49,627 bases of DNA from Candidatus Melainabacteria bacterium (GTDB lineage Bacteria; Cyanobacteriota; Vampirovibrionia; Obscuribacterales; Obscuribacteraceae): NCBI GenBank assembly GCA_012965515.1, contig DTSE01000470.1, positions 1-49,627 of the forward strand, written 5' to 3'. Under the pieces are notes generated by a model. That model was not told the origin of the DNA. It saw only the letters and a program-made list of their open reading frames with translations, and ran no database searches. The stretch's first letter is position 1; each line of letters opens with the position of its first letter. The translations under genes were made by a program, and so were the position numbers. Below are positions 24,816-32,958 of this stretch, piece after piece.

Positions 24816-25883
24816 CTATTTCCTTAAATGCCCCAGCGCATGGGATTGCAGGTAATCATTGAGCGAAGTCCTCAGATCTACGCCATTCAAAGTCGCGACA
24901 GGCGTAAATTGACGTATTTTGGCGAACTGGCTGACGAGATGCCCCTCCCTTACCGGCGCTCCTTGATAAGTAAAGACGCGATCGCTACTTGTATTGAGTA
25001 ATTGATTCTGATTGCCACGAACGTAGTGATTGAGCGACTCTTGCTGAAACGTATCGAGGGGCTGGTTATTCCACGGATTCGACTCACTAACGACATAGTG
25101 GGTACGCGTCATCAACTGCTGAGGAGTAGAACTTTCGCACTTTTGCGCGACAGTGACGAAACGAACTAGCTTGCCTGCTGAGTTTCCATCGCGTTCGGAT
25201 GGCAGCAAATTGACGTGCCAGTAATTCCCTTGGGCATCTTGCAGGTGGCCCCAGGAAGCCTCCATACGATTTTCCGTCCACTCATTTTGTGAACTGCTCA
25301 CTCCAGTTCGCAAGTCAGTCACATTGGTCGTCATGTCTCCGTCCTTCAGCCATACACCGGCCATCCAGCTCGGGATCATGAACCACTCGATAGTGTAATG
25401 CTGAGCAGGAAGCGCACGTGGAGCAGTGCGGTCGGCTGTGAGACGAGCGACACCGAATGCAGGCTCGTAAGCTTGGGTAATCGGCTTTTCCGTGTTTAGC
25501 GCTGGAGCACGCAATGCCGGTTTAGAAACTGTGTCTACAAGCGTTTTCTGAGTCTGAGTAATTGACGGCACGCTAACTGTCCGCTCAGGCTCTAAAATCG
25601 GTTTTTGCACTACAGGCGGACGTGTTGGCGCTACGGGCGCTTTTGCTTGCCTATCCAGATGTGGTTGCAATGACTCGTGAGCCTGCGGAAGCAGTTCTTG
25701 ATGCGTCACTCCGGCAAACAATTTAAACGCGGATCCAGATGAAGAAGGCGGTGCTGTGCTGGTGTCCGAACTCTGCAAGGGCGTATTGTTTGAACCGGAA
25801 TCAGCATTTTGCGCATCGGCGAATACGGTGTTTGCATTGGTCAAGAGAAGCATCAGTACAGTTGTGGTCAAAAAGCGTCGCAT
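24816..25883 (-). CDS. Secreted hypothetical protein with Pro-rich N-terminus
   Basis: This protein of about 355 residues begins MRRFLTTTVLMLLLTNANTVFADA, a clean Sec signal peptide. Residues about 25-135 are disordered (Ser/Pro/Thr/Ala-rich, RPPVVQKPILEPE). The C-terminal part of about 200 residues is compact and aromatic (HYTIEWFMIPSWMAGVWLKDGD, SWGHLQDAQGNYWHVNLLP, LNHYVRGNQNQLL). I recognise no family. The longer frame begins with TTG at 25898; the ATG at 25883 is preferred because it begins the signal peptide and GGAA lies eight bases upstream. It is divergent from the hydrolase gene at 25991, with about 107 bases for two promoters between them. Extracytoplasmic location is well supported; the role is unknown. 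Confidence 0.75.
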   Translation of the reverse strand: MRRFLTTTVLMLLLTNANTVFADAQNADSGSNNTPLQSSDTSTAPPSSSGSAFKLFAGVTHQELLPQAHESLQPHLDRQAKAPVAPTRPPVVQKPILEPERTVSVPSITQTQKTLVDTVSKPALRAPALNTEKPITQAYEPAFGVARLTADRTAPRALPAQHYTIEWFMIPSWMAGVWLKDGDMTTNVTDLRTGVSSSQNEWTENRMEASWGHLQDAQGNYWHVNLLPSERDGNSAGKLVRFVTVAQKCESSTPQQLMTRTHYVVSESNPWNNQPLDTFQQESLNHYVRGNQNQLLNTSSDRVFTYQGAPVREGHLVSQFAKIRQFTPVATLNGVDLRTSLNDYLQSHALGHLRK

Positions 25884-25990
25884 TCGGTGTGTTTCCAATA
25901 AATCTAAAGGGGCGAAATCTAGTATCCGAACCAGTAAGTTCGATAATATAGCTAGTGTTGAAAGCGCATTGGCGCACTCGGAATCACAAT

Positions 25991-26860
25991 ATGCCCAGAA
26001 TTGACAGTGCCATAAAACTCAAAGACGGACGGACCTTGAGCTATGCCATGCTCGGCGATCCGAACGGACGCGAGTTGCTATACCTTCACGGCGGCATGTC
26101 GAGCAGGCTGGACATCAATTTTGCCGATGAATTGTTGCAAGACTTGAATGTCAAATTCATTGCTCCGGATCGCCCTGGTATTGGCGATTCAGACAGACAA
26201 ATTGGACGTACATTGAGCGATTGGGCTGCGGATGCGCGCGAACTGCTGCTCGCGCTCAACCTTAAGAATCTGCCTGTATTGGGATGGTCGCTGGGCGGCC
26301 CTTATGCTCTGGCATGTGGTTCACTTCTGAGCGATAGAATCACTCGAGTCGGCACCATAGGCGGTGTGGGTCCGCTTGATCACAAAGGGGCTGTCGAAGA
26401 CCTGGGGCTGCTGGAAGACCGAATTTTGCTCAGTTGGCCTGAGTCGCTGTTGCACCTGCTTTCTCCAGCTGGAATTTTTTTCAAGTTCTATTCTCCAAGC
26501 AAAATGAAAAGCGAGTTGCTGCGAGCCGTTAAGGAAGGGCCGGACTACGAAATCATTGACGCACTTTCGCTTGAAGATGCAACCGCATTTGCTTACGAAG
26601 CAATCAAGCAAGGTTTCGAAGGCACACTGGATGACTACCTCGCGCTGCGAAAGCCATGGGGCTTCGAAGTCGGATCTATTCAAACAGAGGTAAAAATGTG
26701 GCAAGGCACCGAGGATCACTTGTGCCCTGTCAGTTCAGCAAAAATTTTGGCAGCACGTCTGCCGAATGTCGAATTGATCTTGGTGGAAAACAGCGGACAC
26801 TTCCTGTTGCATAGACATCTGAGGGAAGTTGTTAAAGCCCTATTTAGCAATGAAAACTAA
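25991..26860 (+). CDS. Alpha/beta-fold hydrolase
   Basis: This 289-residue soluble enzyme would hydrolyse an ester, amide or related bond. The oxyanion-hole motif LYLHGGMSSRLD is near residue 30-41, the nucleophile elbow is GWSLGG (Ser100), the acid is probably the Asp in MWQGTEDHLCP, and the base His is in ENSGHFLLHR. The triad is complete. The cap region (about 125-200) is helical, and the substrate cannot be read from sequence. The frame is open from 25955, but 25991 is chosen because the family begins a few residues later (DGRTLSYAMLGDPNG). Its TAA at 26858-26860 directly abuts the stop of the converging beta-lactamase-like gene (26861), giving TAATTA. Confidence 0.93.
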   Translation: MPRIDSAIKLKDGRTLSYAMLGDPNGRELLYLHGGMSSRLDINFADELLQDLNVKFIAPDRPGIGDSDRQIGRTLSDWAADARELLLALNLKNLPVLGWSLGGPYALACGSLLSDRITRVGTIGGVGPLDHKGAVEDLGLLEDRILLSWPESLLHLLSPAGIFFKFYSPSKMKSELLRAVKEGPDYEIIDALSLEDATAFAYEAIKQGFEGTLDDYLALRKPWGFEVGSIQTEVKMWQGTEDHLCPVSSAKILAARLPNVELILVENSGHFLLHRHLREVVKALFSNEN

Positions 26861-28252
26861 TTATGGGTAGTTTGGAAACATATCCACCAACGGCCATTCT
26901 TTTACGTTGTTCAGAACCTGCCTGATCGATTTTATTGCGGTCGTCATCGGATTGACGGTTGTCCCATCCGATGAAGATCCGCCATTCAACAGCAAACAAA
27001 AGTCCATATTATTCGGCAAGTGAATGATTTGACTATGAACACCAGGCTTGCCACCGTTCTTGCTGAAGGTTACTCCTTCCGGTGTCATTCTTACAGTGTC
27101 TAAACCAAGGCCAAAGTGACTGCCATTAGGATTGTTTTTCATTGGTGGCGGCAGTGGTGCGATCAATTCTTGAAATGACTCATAAGTAATACCTTGCATT
27201 CTGGTGCCGTCAATCGCGGTGAGAAACTTCACCATATCAACAGAAGATGCCATCCAGTTTCCAAAGTCAGGCATCAGGGGAACGGTGCGCTGACCACCAG
27301 GAATTATGCGCGGTGGAAACCCACCGTAACGAGAGGCTTGTCCTCGTATGACGCCGCGAGATTCCTCGCACATGTCGTGAATTCCGATGGAATTTAGTTG
27401 TTCTTGCAAATATTCAACGTATGGACGTTGCGCAGCGCATTCGACAATATACTTGATCAAATTCCAATTACCATTGGCATACTTTGCTTGCGTCCCCGGC
27501 TCATAATCAAGTGGAGTCGCAAGCAAGACGCGCACCGCCTCAGAGTATGGCAATCCATTAGGTGCCAGACGCTGAATTTCGTTGCCAGCCTTTAAATAGC
27601 CGGAATCATCATTCCAACCGGCGGAGTGGTGCAAAAGCTGCCTTACAGTAATTTGCGCCACTCTGGGATCAGCCTGCATTCCGCGAACAAGATTCGGACG
27701 ACCGATTACGTTGTACATCGTGTCATCGAGTCGAAGCTTTCCTGATTCGACAAGACGCATAATTCCGAAGGTTGAAACTGCTTTTGTGCAGCTGGCTAGG
27801 TTGAACAAAGTAGTGGGAGTGACAGGTTCTTGCGTGCGCAAATTGGCAACGCCAAAGCCCTTTGCATAAACCAACTTACCATTGTGGGCCACAGCAAGAG
27901 ATCCACCCGGCACATAATACTGCTGCAGCGTCTGAGTCATGATGCCGTCGAGATCGGAAAGGCTGGCAGAACGCGGAGCGCTTGACGAGGTAGTCGACTG
28001 CTCTTCTCCGACTTCAGGACCGTATGAATTGTTCGAATCTTCCGCCGTACTTCCTGGGATAGACGAAATTCCTGTGTCACCCTGAGGAAATGGACTACTC
28101 TCAGAATTGCCCTGAGCATTCGCGCAAGGCACACTCGTCAATATCGTCATAAAAATGAAAGCGGTCAGTCCCAAAAGGCACCCGAACGACAACCTTTTAC
28201 CTGTTTTAGCCGAACTTGCCATAAGCACCCAAAGACCCCTTTCTTTTGTCAT
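26861..28252 (-). CDS. Exported serine beta-lactamase-like hydrolase (class C/PBP4*-like)
   Basis: This 463-residue protein has an N-terminal basic segment plus signal-like hydrophobic stretch (about 21-47). A disordered Ser-rich linker (48-98) precedes the beta-lactamase/transpeptidase domain (PF00144 type). The active-site SxxK is S-C-T-K (154-157), the second motif is Y-A-N in QAKYANGNWNL, and the third is NGGKPGVHSQ near the C-terminus. It may be a D-aminopeptidase, an esterase or a penicillin-binding-like hydrolase; classical beta-lactamase activity is not implied. The ATG at 28250-28252 overlaps the TGA of the matrixin gene (ATGA), indicating translational coupling; Met11 is an alternative start. 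Confidence 0.92.
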   Translation of the reverse strand: MTKERGLWVLMASSAKTGKRLSFGCLLGLTAFIFMTILTSVPCANAQGNSESSPFPQGDTGISSIPGSTAEDSNNSYGPEVGEEQSTTSSSAPRSASLSDLDGIMTQTLQQYYVPGGSLAVAHNGKLVYAKGFGVANLRTQEPVTPTTLFNLASCTKAVSTFGIMRLVESGKLRLDDTMYNVIGRPNLVRGMQADPRVAQITVRQLLHHSAGWNDDSGYLKAGNEIQRLAPNGLPYSEAVRVLLATPLDYEPGTQAKYANGNWNLIKYIVECAAQRPYVEYLQEQLNSIGIHDMCEESRGVIRGQASRYGGFPPRIIPGGQRTVPLMPDFGNWMASSVDMVKFLTAIDGTRMQGITYESFQELIAPLPPPMKNNPNGSHFGLGLDTVRMTPEGVTFSKNGGKPGVHSQIIHLPNNMDFCLLLNGGSSSDGTTVNPMTTAIKSIRQVLNNVKEWPLVDMFPNYP

Positions 28253-30084
28253 CGCACTGGAGGAGGAACGAAAAATGGTGAGGGAGCGCCATCGTTCTTC
28301 TTTCCAGTTGAGTTGCCGCCAACAGGTTTCTTTGTCAATGGAGGTGGAGTGAATGTCGGAATGGTCACCGCTTTTGGTGGCATTCTTTGACTTCGAGAAA
28401 GAGGCGGTGGAGTAAACATCGGCGGCGGCAGTTTTTCCTTCAGAGGTGGAGGTGTAAACATCGGCGGGACGATATTGCTGTTATCCGGCAGCTTAGGTGG
28501 TGCGAATGTCGGCGGAGGCAAAAACACAACGGGCGGTCCGGTAGGGGTTGAATCAGGATTGGGGGTAAAGGTAGTAGATGGATGCGCCCCGTACAGCTTC
28601 GCCAAAGTCAATCTGTCTCTTTTGGTCGGCAGACCGTTTTGTAGTGAGTTTGAGCGAAAGTACATCACATCGTAGATGTTATTCGAGTGATCGAGCCCGA
28701 GTGCGTGGCCAATCTCATGCATGGTAACTGAAGCCATCTCGCCGTCTTTGACGTACGCACCGGGAGTAAACGCATCAGTGGTACGAAGCTGAACAAGCGT
28801 GCTGCGAAAGTCATTGGCATCGACGTCCAAGGTCGTTAAGCCGGCCACAACTCTCAATTCCGAAGTGGAATCCAGTGCATTAGGTGTCCAGGTAACAACG
28901 ATATCGGCGTTATCTTTTGCTTTGGTTATCTTGTAATTGATTTTCTTTCCTGAAGCTTCGCACCATGTATCTAACGCTTTCAACACATAGTTGCGAAAGA
29001 CCGGCTTGTATCCAGGCGTATTCGTACCGGTGCTCATATAGACCTTAATTGGCATTCGAGAGCTCGACCAGGTATACATGTGGTCGTTCTTCTTAAGTAT
29101 GTCCAGATAGTCCGGCAGTTTGTTATTCGGACTATTCTGCTTTTTCTTGTCTTGAGCAAGCTCCGAAATCAATTGCTGAGCATTTGAGCGTTGATTGCCG
29201 TCAGACTCCAGAGTCAAATATCGCTGCAGATAGGAAATGGACTCATCGAACTTAGCCATGTCCTGATAAGCAATCGCAACGTTGTAGACGACGCTTGCAT
29301 CGTTCGGATCAAATGAAAGAGCTTTCTTCCCTTCCGCAACCGACCTCATATAGTTTTTGACTTTACGGTAGGCGAAACAAAGATTGCCATGAATACACGC
29401 TGAGTTTTGCGAAGGGTCGGCAGTGGCAGCGATTTCAAAAAGCTTTATTGCTTCTCGATACTTTCCTGCACTGATCTTCTCGCAACCATCTTTCGTGCAG
29501 GTGTAGACTTTCACCGTATTCATCATCTGCTCAGCTTCGGTGCGCGCAGTGGCATTTGGCGAATCGAGGTAGCGTTGCAGATTGGACAAACACAGGTCGT
29601 AGCGCTTCATATCGTTGTACACCAGGGCGGTGATGTAGATAGGATACGAGTCGCCGGGATCTAACCTCTGCGCGATCTGCGCCTGCTTGAGAGCTTCCTT
29701 GTGGTTTTTCAACTGCTGATAACTTTGCGCCAGACTGAGATGAATTCGTCCGGAGAACGTCGTGGGATCGTAGCTTGCAGCTTGAGAAAGCGCGGTTGCA
29801 GCCTGACCATACGAACCAGCGCGGTACAGTTCGTACCCTTGAGCGTAGAGCTTGTAAGCGCTGCTTTCCGCCTGATAGTCAGCAGCGACAGCAGTCGGCG
29901 TCAGAAAAACGAACGAAAGAAAAGCAACCGGAAACGATGCATTCAAAAGCGCAATCCAGACTGCCATAGCTAAAAGGCGACATTCAGGATTGCGACTGTA
30001 CGGTTTAAGAATTACTTTCCTTTTTCGCAAAATGACCCTTCTGAGTGCTTCAAAGACTGATTTTCCCAGGCTTATCGGTTTCAT
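28249..30084 (-). CDS. TPR-matrixin fusion metalloprotease
   Basis: This 611-residue exported protein has a membrane/signal segment (about 40-67) ending AVAADY. TPR repeats follow (about 70-310: YKLYAQGYELYRAGSYGQAATALSQA and three or more others). Then comes a matrixin-like zinc protease (about 335-500) with HEIGHALGLDH (His456, Glu457, His460, His466) and the Met-turn Met474 in YDVMYF. The last 100 residues are Pro-rich with the unit PPMFTPPPL or variants (PTFTPPPL) repeated at least three times. All zinc ligands and the catalytic Glu are present. TPRs may recruit substrates; the Pro-rich tail may anchor to wall or partners (inference). It is the first gene of an operon; the ATGA overlap couples it to the serine hydrolase. 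Confidence 0.95.
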   Translation of the reverse strand: MKPISLGKSVFEALRRVILRKRKVILKPYSRNPECRLLAMAVWIALLNASFPVAFLSFVFLTPTAVAADYQAESSAYKLYAQGYELYRAGSYGQAATALSQAASYDPTTFSGRIHLSLAQSYQQLKNHKEALKQAQIAQRLDPGDSYPIYITALVYNDMKRYDLCLSNLQRYLDSPNATARTEAEQMMNTVKVYTCTKDGCEKISAGKYREAIKLFEIAATADPSQNSACIHGNLCFAYRKVKNYMRSVAEGKKALSFDPNDASVVYNVAIAYQDMAKFDESISYLQRYLTLESDGNQRSNAQQLISELAQDKKKQNSPNNKLPDYLDILKKNDHMYTWSSSRMPIKVYMSTGTNTPGYKPVFRNYVLKALDTWCEASGKKINYKITKAKDNADIVVTWTPNALDSTSELRVVAGLTTLDVDANDFRSTLVQLRTTDAFTPGAYVKDGEMASVTMHEIGHALGLDHSNNIYDVMYFRSNSLQNGLPTKRDRLTLAKLYGAHPSTTFTPNPDSTPTGPPVVFLPPPTFAPPKLPDNSNIVPPMFTPPPLKEKLPPPMFTPPPLSRSQRMPPKAVTIPTFTPPPLTKKPVGGNSTGKKNDGAPSPFFVPPPVR

Positions 30085-30218
30085 AACCAGTGTTTTTCCT
30101 GATACTCACGAACTGTTTATCCTGTTTCTTATGTTCGCCTGACGGGTAGTATTACTCTTAAGGCTAAGGCCGGTGACCCATACGAAGCTTAAGGAAAGAT
30201 TGAATTCAGGGGGAGAAG

Positions 30219-30845
30219 ATGTCGCAATCAGGTGGCGTAGCTCAGGCGGCGAAGAAAAAGGGACAGGAGCTGGTCAAAGCTCTCCTCGACCTGCTTATCC
30301 TGGCACTCCTACTGGCAGGGGCAGGTTTCGGCGGTTACTTCTGGGGGCTGCATGAGAGACTGGCTCCGATTCAAGAAGTCCCTCCTGGTACCGCGAATGC
30401 CTTGCAGCCTTCCGCAGTAGCAGCGACACCCGCACCGGTAAAGACTGTCACCGAACCAACCAAGACAAATGCGTCTGCCGCTCCCCCTGCTAAAGTGAGC
30501 AAGACCAAGTACTGGATCACGTCTTCGGGAGAGGAATACATCGGTTATTCGATCACTGCGAAAATAAACGGCAATGCTGTGGACAGCTTCTTCGGTCCCG
30601 GCAAAAATGTGGATATCACCCGCTATGTAACGCCAGGCGACAATTCGCTCACCTTTGAAGCAAAGGCTTTGGGTGAGCAGTACAACAAGCACGACGGCGA
30701 TGCAAGTTCAGTTTTGACTCTGCAGCTCGTGAAGGGACCGCATGTTCAAGAAGACTTTAAGCCGTCAGACGTACTCGTGACGTACAAGCGCAACGCTGCC
30801 GAGAAAGAAGATTTCAACGACAGCGAACATTTCACAGCCAAGTAA
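30219..30845 (+). CDS. Single-pass membrane protein with extracytoplasmic beta domain
   Basis: This 208-residue protein has a short basic cytosolic N-terminus (AAKKKGQELVK), one transmembrane helix (about 20-44, ALLDLLILALLLAGAGFGGYF) and an Ala/Pro/Thr-rich linker (60-92). It ends in a domain of about 110 residues with beta-rich character (ITSSGEEYIGYSITAKINGNAVDSF). GGGGGAG lies just ahead of the ATG. I recognise no family. It is divergent from the TPR-matrixin gene and is followed three bases after its stop by a Lys-rich small protein, so these two form one transcription unit ending at the 31349 terminator. Confidence 0.75.
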   Translation: MSQSGGVAQAAKKKGQELVKALLDLLILALLLAGAGFGGYFWGLHERLAPIQEVPPGTANALQPSAVAATPAPVKTVTEPTKTNASAAPPAKVSKTKYWITSSGEEYIGYSITAKINGNAVDSFFGPGKNVDITRYVTPGDNSLTFEAKALGEQYNKHDGDASSVLTLQLVKGPHVQEDFKPSDVLVTYKRNAAEKEDFNDSEHFTAK

Positions 30846-30848
30846 GCC

Positions 30849-31280
30849 ATGAAAACAAAAGGAATTTTCATTTCGAGCCTATTGGTCATAGACACATTTT
30901 TCGTGTCATATGCCGCTGGCTTTCATAGCAGGCATGTCCTTGTCATAAATCCCAAGCTACCGCCCGTGGTGCAAAAGACAGTTGATGCAAAACCAACGAC
31001 GGCAGTAGTACCTCCGAAGAAAACAGATCCGAAAGACACACATTCAAAGCAAAAACATCCACCAAAATCGCACGAGACAAAACCGGCTGCAAAAGCAGGT
31101 GAAAAACCGGCTGCAAAAGCAGGTGAAAAACCGGAAGCAAAAGCAGGTGAAAAACCGGCGGGGAAAGCTGTTGCAAAGCCGGCTGCGAAACAGACGACGA
31201 AATCCACGACGAAACCGGCAACAGCCAAGCCTCGTTCTGCACATCCTGCAAAACCAGCAAGCAATTCACCTGGCGCATGA
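30849..31280 (+). CDS. Exported Lys/Ala/Pro-rich repeat protein
   Basis: This 143-residue protein has a membrane anchor or signal (residues 5-23, GIFISSLLVIDTFFVSYAAG). After residue 45 it is almost entirely K, A, P, T and S. The core is three tandem KPAAKAGE-type units (KPAAKAGE, KPAAKAGE, KPEAKAGE), then decayed copies (KPAGKAVA, KPAAKQTT). At DNA level the unit is exactly 24 bases (31083-31106, 31107-31130, 31131-31154), so copy number can slip. The start lies three bases after the upstream stop. The basic tail resembles TonB-like or histone-like cationic linkers and may bind nucleic acid or peptidoglycan (inference). No known domain. Confidence 0.7.
   Translation: MKTKGIFISSLLVIDTFFVSYAAGFHSRHVLVINPKLPPVVQKTVDAKPTTAVVPPKKTDPKDTHSKQKHPPKSHETKPAAKAGEKPAAKAGEKPEAKAGEKPAGKAVAKPAAKQTTKSTTKPATAKPRSAHPAKPASNSPGA
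31083..31154 (+). repeat. Three tandem 24-bp coding repeats
   Basis: Units run 31083-31106, 31107-31130 and 31131-31154; the first two are identical and the third differs at two positions. They keep reading frame and encode KPAAKAGE-like repeats. Two further decayed units follow. This is a slippage-prone in-frame tandem repeat, not a CRISPR: there are no spacers. Confidence 0.93.
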
Positions 31281-31348
31281 AGGTTAAGCAGCTGTACAGG
31301 AACTAGAATTCTGTAGTTGCTTACAAAACAGATTCATTCGCTTGTTCA

Positions 31349-31378
31349 AAAAGGGGCGTCAGTCACGACGCCCCTTTT
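31349..31378. terminator. Bidirectional terminator
   Basis: AAAAGGGGCGTC (31349-31360) pairs perfectly with GACGCCCCTTTT (31367-31378) around the loop AGTCAC. The A-run on one side and T-run on the other let it work on both strands. It serves the Lys-rich gene (ends 31280) on the plus strand and the encapsulin operon (ends 31401) on the minus strand. Confidence 0.93.
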
Positions 31379-31400
31379 AAGTTCTATGCCGATCTCGCTT

Positions 31401-32258
31401 CTAAGCGCTTTTCGACTTGATCACACAAACAGCCGTTGGGCGTTTGACACGAAGAACGAGTGATTCATAAACGCGGAAGCGATAGTTCATGTCGCTTGGT
31501 CCGAGATATGCAATTTGCAGATCTTCTGCAACTGCAATATCGAAGTTTTGCGCGCCGGTAGAAATAACGGCAGCGGTTCCCTTCTCAATCATGGGACTCC
31601 AGTGGATTCCATCAAGGCAAAGTTTGCTCAATTGATCGAGTTCCAATGCCGGCGATTCTTTCACCGGCTTGAGCAATGCTTCATACATGTCCAACGAGCA
31701 GACAAGCGCGTATGGAAAATGGTGATGTGCTGCAATCAGTTTGCCAATCGCAGAATAAACATCTTTGACAGGCTCATTCGGAACTTTCCAGTCTCCACCC
31801 TGAATCTTTTGAGAACCAGGATAGTTAAAAAGCCCGTTGATACCAAGACTCTTTGAACCGTTGAAGATCAAATCGTCTTCAGCATCGCCAACCTGGTGCG
31901 CGGCGCGCACAGCATTGGTGATATCGATTGGAGCGTGCATATCTTGGCTCCATTTGACGTCACGCCAGTGCAACCAGAAGTCTTTGTACAGCAGAGGAAC
32001 GCGAACATAGGTTTCCTTCTCATGCGTGCCGATCGGATTGGTATCCGGTCTGCCTTCGAGATCGACCTCTGCAGGTTCGTCATCTTTGATAGTTTCAAGC
32101 GGTACGCTTTCCACTCCGGCACCAAGAGGTCCGAAGAGAGCTATCAAACGACGTCCGACAACAGTCCGTCGAACTTCTTGCGCAGCAGCTTGAATCATGT
32201 CTGACGCTTGCTCGTTCGTCAGCGGTAATTCAGACAGCTTTTGGTGCATCTTCCACAC
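31401..32258 (-). CDS. enc: Family 1 encapsulin shell protein
   Basis: This 285-residue HK97-fold protein would self-assemble into a protein nanocompartment. Family 1 landmarks run the full length: an N-terminal helix LTNEQASDMIQAAAQEVRRTVVGRRLIALFGPLG, the E-loop stretch YVRVPLLYKDFWLHWRDVKW, AEDDLIFNG, GINGLFNY, and the closing NFDIAVAEDLQIAYLG and YRFRVYESLVLRVKRPTAVCVI. Length is close to the usual 265-285. The start is GTG at 32258: AAGGAGG lies six bases ahead, inside the last codons of the cargo gene, and the upstream part of the longer frame (to 32297) overlaps that gene. It lies two bases after the cargo stop, so expression is coupled. T number cannot be read; 60 subunits (T=1) is usual for this length. 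Confidence 0.96.
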   Translation of the reverse strand: MWKMHQKLSELPLTNEQASDMIQAAAQEVRRTVVGRRLIALFGPLGAGVESVPLETIKDDEPAEVDLEGRPDTNPIGTHEKETYVRVPLLYKDFWLHWRDVKWSQDMHAPIDITNAVRAAHQVGDAEDDLIFNGSKSLGINGLFNYPGSQKIQGGDWKVPNEPVKDVYSAIGKLIAAHHHFPYALVCSLDMYEALLKPVKESPALELDQLSKLCLDGIHWSPMIEKGTAAVISTGAQNFDIAVAEDLQIAYLGPSDMNYRFRVYESLVLRVKRPTAVCVIKSKSA

Positions 32259-32260
32259 AG

Positions 32261-32932
32261 TTAGCCTCCTTGCGACCATAGTGGTCCGACAGTCCAATCT
32301 CTTTTGGTAGCACCAGTGGTGCTGGTTTTTTGTTTTTGGTCAGAATGGCCGGACCCACCGGAGCGACCTGAGTGACCTTGTCCGGCTTGACCAGAACCCT
32401 GTTCTGGGTGTCCACCGTATTGATGTTTTCCTTGCGCCGTGGAATGACCACCGTGTCCACCAGGGGTGGAAGCACCGTGTCCGCCGCCGCCATGACTTCC
32501 GCCACCAGCGTGACCACCTTGCCCTTGTGAAGGAGTGCTGGGTCTCGCCTGGTGCGTACCGAAATTCGATACTACGCCCGGTTTGCCACCACCATGTGGA
32601 GGTGCATCAGGCCCAAGCAATTCTGTTCGCCACTCAATATGTTCTTCCATAAAGTGATCGAGCAGTTCGCGTTTCAAATCAATAGACATCGCTTGCTCTT
32701 GGAGCATACGTTGAATAAAGAAGCTGTGGTCTAAGAGCTTCTGAGTTAGAAGGGTCGGACCAGCGCCATGAATTTCTTCGAGTTTGGCGGTGTTTTCTTT
32801 CTCTTCTAAAAGGATATGCGCAAACATGCGTTGAGACACATCGCCCGGCACGCCCGGATCATTGAGCACATGGAGAATAGTCTCCGTGTGATCAGCAATG
32901 TTGTGAAGGATTTCGGCAAGTGGTGTAGCCAC
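32261..32932 (-). CDS. Encapsulin cargo: hemerythrin-like helical protein with His/Gly linker and loading peptide
   Basis: This 223-residue protein is translated from GTG at 32932. Residues 1-106 are helical and internally duplicated. DH at 14-15 and H39xxxE43 repeat as DH at 68-69 and H93xxxE97, with the same 24-residue spacing. This is the HHE/hemerythrin pattern; the usual second His on the third helix is replaced by Ile73, so a non-heme iron site is probable but altered. Residues 112-205 are a Gly/Ser/Gln-rich linker with 11 histidines. The C-terminus RDWTVGPLWSQGG resembles encapsulin loading peptides (T-V-G-x-L type). Hemerythrin cargo is known for encapsulins; the long His-rich linker is what is unusual. 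The shell gene starts two bases downstream. A ferritin-like identity is the alternative. Confidence 0.85.
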   Translation of the reverse strand: MATPLAEILHNIADHTETILHVLNDPGVPGDVSQRMFAHILLEEKENTAKLEEIHGAGPTLLTQKLLDHSFFIQRMLQEQAMSIDLKRELLDHFMEEHIEWRTELLGPDAPPHGGGKPGVVSNFGTHQARPSTPSQGQGGHAGGGSHGGGGHGASTPGGHGGHSTAQGKHQYGGHPEQGSGQAGQGHSGRSGGSGHSDQKQKTSTTGATKRDWTVGPLWSQGG

Positions 32933-32958
32933 GGCATTTCTCTCATGACGGTGCTTGC

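Noticed and set aside
31083-31154. Possible CRISPR array
   Set aside because: The 24-bp units are directly adjacent without spacers and keep the reading frame, so they are coding tandem repeats.
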